From positions 1 through 6,459 of the forward strand of contig JBHEKP010000199.1 in assembly GCA_041859375.1 (NCBI GenBank): a stretch of DNA of 6,459 nt, in the 5' to 3' direction. Each line of letters starts with the position of its first letter. Positions within the stretch are counted from its first letter, which is position 1. The stretch is from JBHEKP01 sp041859375 (GTDB lineage Bacteria > Hydrogenedentota > Hydrogenedentia > Hydrogenedentales > CAITNO01). The notes beneath the pieces are model-generated. The model saw only the letters and a list, made by a program, of their open reading frames with translations. It had not been told where the DNA came from and ran no database searches. The position numbers and the translations under genes were made by a program. This document shows positions 4,523 through 6,459 of the stretch, in pieces.

Positions 4523-6459
4523 ATGACGCACAAAAACAGCCTGTTTCTTCTCGCAGCGGCGGTCCTTGCCCTTTTGGCCGTTCCCCCGCTTTGGGCGGGC
4601 ACGATGGAGGAGGAATTCGCCGCGCCGCCGGACACCGCGCGGCCCTGGGTCTACTGGTTTTTCATGGACGGCAACCTGACCCGCGAGGGGATCACTGCCG
4701 ACCTGGAGGCAATGAAGAAGGCGGGCATCGGCGGCGCGATTTACATGGAGGTGGGCGTGGGCGTGGAGCCCGGGCCGGTGGAGTTCATGAGCGCGGAATG
4801 GCAGGAGCTGCTGGGCCACGCCTTTTCCGAGGCGGACCGGCTGGGCATCCAGATATCGCTGGCGGCGGGACCGGGCTGGTGCGGCACGGGCGGGCCGTGG
4901 GTGAAGCCGGAGCAGTCCATGCAGCACCTGGTTTCGAGCGCGGAAAACGTGTCCGGACCGGCGAAGTATGACGGGGTGCTTCCCCGGCCCAAGCCCCGGA
5001 CGCCCTACTTTGGCGAGAGGACACTGACACCGGAACTGCGGAAGATTTGGGAGGAGTACTACCGGGATGTGGCGGTGCTGGCGTTCCCCACGCCCGCCGG
5101 GGAGGCGCGCACCGCCGATGTGAACGAGAAGGCGCTGTACCACCGGGACCCCTACTCGTCAAAGCCCGGCGTGAAGCCTTTCCTGCCCGCCCCGGCGGAG
5201 CATGCGCCGGTGGCGGCGGAGCAGTGCGTCGCATCGGACAAGATCATCGACCTGACGGACCGGCTCGCGCCTGACGGGCGGCTGGTGTGGGAGGTGCCGG
5301 AGGGCGACTGGACGATCATGCGCTTTGGCCGCACGACCACGGGCCAGACATCGCGCCCCGCGCCGGAACCGGGACTGGGGCTGGAGTCGGACAAGTTTGA
5401 GGCGGCCTCCATTGACGCGCACTTTGAGGCCTACGTGGAGGCGCTGCTGAAGAAGACCGGCGCGCCGAAGAATCCCGGCCGGGGACTGACCACCCTTCAC
5501 TTTGACAGTTGGGAGATGAGCTCGCAGAACTGGTCGGGCGCGTTCCGGGAGGAATTCACGAAACGGCGCGGTTATGACCCGCTGCGCTTCCTCCCGGCCT
5601 ATGACGGGCGCGTGGTGGACAACGCGGAGGTGACGGAGCGCTTCCTTTGGGACTTGCGGCAGACGGCGCAGGAACTGGTGATCCAGAACCACGCGCAGCG
5701 GCTGAAGGAGCTGGGCGCGCAGCACGGGCTGGAACTTTCCATCGAACCCTATGATTTGAACCCCTGCGCGGACTTGGCGCTGGGCGGCGTGGCCGACGTG
5801 CCGATGTGCGAGTTTTGGTCGAAGGGCTACGGTTTCAGCACCGAGTTCAGCAGCATCGAGGCGACGTCCATCGCGCACACCATGGGCCGGACGATTGTGG
5901 GCGCGGAGTCCTTCACCGCCGCCCCCGGCGAGGACTGGCGGCAGTATCCTGGATCGATGAAGGCGCAGGGCGACTGGGGCCTGTGCGCGGGCATCAACCG
6001 CTTCGTGTTCCACCGCTACCAGGCGCAGCCGTACATGGACCGCTTTCCAGGCATGACCATGGGGCCCTACGGGGTTCGCTGGGAGCGCACGCAGACATGG
6101 TGGGACATGGCGGACGCGTACCACCTGTACCTGTCCCGGTGCCAGCAGATGCTGCGGCGCGGGCTCTTTGTGGCGGACATCCTTTACCTGACGCCGGAGG
6201 GTGCGCCGTGCGTGTTCCGCCCGCCCAGCTCGGCCCTGCGGGGGGACCTGCCGGACCGGCGCGGATACAACTTTGACGGATGCGCGCCCGACGCATTGAT
6301 CGGGCGGGCTTCGGTGAGGGACGGGCGGATTGTGTTCCCCGACGGGATGAGCTACCGGCTGCTGGTGCTGCCGCGCCTCGACACGATGACCCCGCGCCTG
6401 CTGAGGAAAGTCGCCGAACTGGCCGGGGCAGGCGCGGCGGTGATGGGCATGCCGCCGAA
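4523..6459 (+). CDS. Secreted GH106-family alpha-L-rhamnosidase-like glycoside hydrolase (partial, C-terminus off the right edge)
   Basis: 645 complete codons are visible; GH106 proteins usually run to about 900-1,100 residues. Residues 1-25 form a signal peptide (MTHKNS, then a Leu/Ala core, likely cut after LWA), so the enzyme acts in the periplasm or outside. GH106 enzymes remove terminal alpha-L-rhamnose, for instance from pectin side chains. Hallmarks in order: RPWVYWFFMDGNLTREG (40-56), KKAGIGG in the following barrel strand region, GLGLESDK (284-291), LHFDSWE (325-331), IEPYD (407-411), ADVPMCEFW near 424-432, GAESF (460-464), then an aromatic stretch with PGMTMGPYG and TWWDMA, YLSRCQQMLRRG, and DGMSYRLLVLP near the end. 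E331 and E462 are the likely catalytic acid and base: they are 131 residues apart, and as I recall the characterised Bacteroides enzyme BT0986 uses Glu461 and Glu593, 132 apart. Exact sugar specificity cannot be read from sequence. Downstream of the URO-D-like gene, it is probably in the same operon. Confidence 0.93.
   Translation, partial: MTHKNSLFLLAAAVLALLAVPPLWAGTMEEEFAAPPDTARPWVYWFFMDGNLTREGITADLEAMKKAGIGGAIYMEVGVGVEPGPVEFMSAEWQELLGHAFSEADRLGIQISLAAGPGWCGTGGPWVKPEQSMQHLVSSAENVSGPAKYDGVLPRPKPRTPYFGERTLTPELRKIWEEYYRDVAVLAFPTPAGEARTADVNEKALYHRDPYSSKPGVKPFLPAPAEHAPVAAEQCVASDKIIDLTDRLAPDGRLVWEVPEGDWTIMRFGRTTTGQTSRPAPEPGLGLESDKFEAASIDAHFEAYVEALLKKTGAPKNPGRGLTTLHFDSWEMSSQNWSGAFREEFTKRRGYDPLRFLPAYDGRVVDNAEVTERFLWDLRQTAQELVIQNHAQRLKELGAQHGLELSIEPYDLNPCADLALGGVADVPMCEFWSKGYGFSTEFSSIEATSIAHTMGRTIVGAESFTAAPGEDWRQYPGSMKAQGDWGLCAGINRFVFHRYQAQPYMDRFPGMTMGPYGVRWERTQTWWDMADAYHLYLSRCQQMLRRGLFVADILYLTPEGAPCVFRPPSSALRGDLPDRRGYNFDGCAPDALIGRASVRDGRIVFPDGMSYRLLVLPRLDTMTPRLLRKVAELAGAGAAVMGMPP

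Noticed and set aside
2167..4635. A minus-strand open frame of 822 codons covering TerC, the gap and the URO-D gene
   Set aside because: It is antisense to two genes with clear family motifs. Its product is dominated by His, Arg and Pro with no recognisable domain, as expected of the mirror frame in GC-rich coding DNA.
4394..5143. Minus-strand open frame of 249 codons
   Set aside because: Antisense to the end of URO-D and the start of the GH106 gene; Arg/His/Pro-rich with no domain.
5159..6124. Minus-strand open frame of 321 codons
   Set aside because: Antisense to the GH106 gene, whose conserved motifs run through the same bases; the product is Arg/His-rich shadow sequence.
1..6459. tRNA, rRNA, CRISPR array, transposase or phage genes
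   Set aside because: None was seen on either strand. There are no tandem direct repeats or recognisable cloverleaf sequences; small structured RNAs cannot be excluded by eye.

Overview
The window is GC-rich bacterial DNA with four protein-coding genes, two of them cut by the window edges. No RNA genes, transposases, CRISPR arrays or phage genes were seen. A GH106-type rhamnosidase, a divergent URO-D-like protein preceding it, and a TerC membrane protein together suggest an environmental polysaccharide-degrading bacterium of the Planctomycetota/Verrucomicrobiota/Hydrogenedentota kind. That placement rests on gene content and composition only.

Layout. (1) Bases 1-1962, minus strand, are one uninterrupted reading frame that runs off the left edge. 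It encodes a multi-pass membrane protein that reads as up to four repeats of a two-helix hairpin followed by a PH-like beta-rich domain, resembling YdbS/YdbT (bPH2) proteins in architecture. (2) Bases 1963-2097 are a short divergent intergenic region. (3) Bases 2098-3336, plus strand, encode a TerC/Alx-family integral membrane protein with an extra C-terminal pair of membrane helices. (4) Bases 3337-3504 are an intergenic region with a perfect 8-bp hairpin that may be a dispersed repeat, a second short hairpin, a G-rich run and a possible -10 element. (5) Bases 3505-4497, plus, encode a URO-D superfamily protein that is not a standard HemE. (6) Bases 4523-6459, plus, encode a secreted GH106-like alpha-L-rhamnosidase cut by the right edge. 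Its start lies 25 bases after the URO-D stop and has its own strong ribosome binding site.

How the genes relate. The URO-D-like gene and the GH106 gene look like an operon, and the pairing suggests a role in using rhamnose-containing, perhaps O-methylated, glycans. The methyl-transfer part of that idea is inference. TerC appears to be its own unit, separated by hairpins from the next gene. The left membrane protein is divergently transcribed and has no evident functional link to the others. The leftmost gene is visibly less GC-biased than the three on the right.
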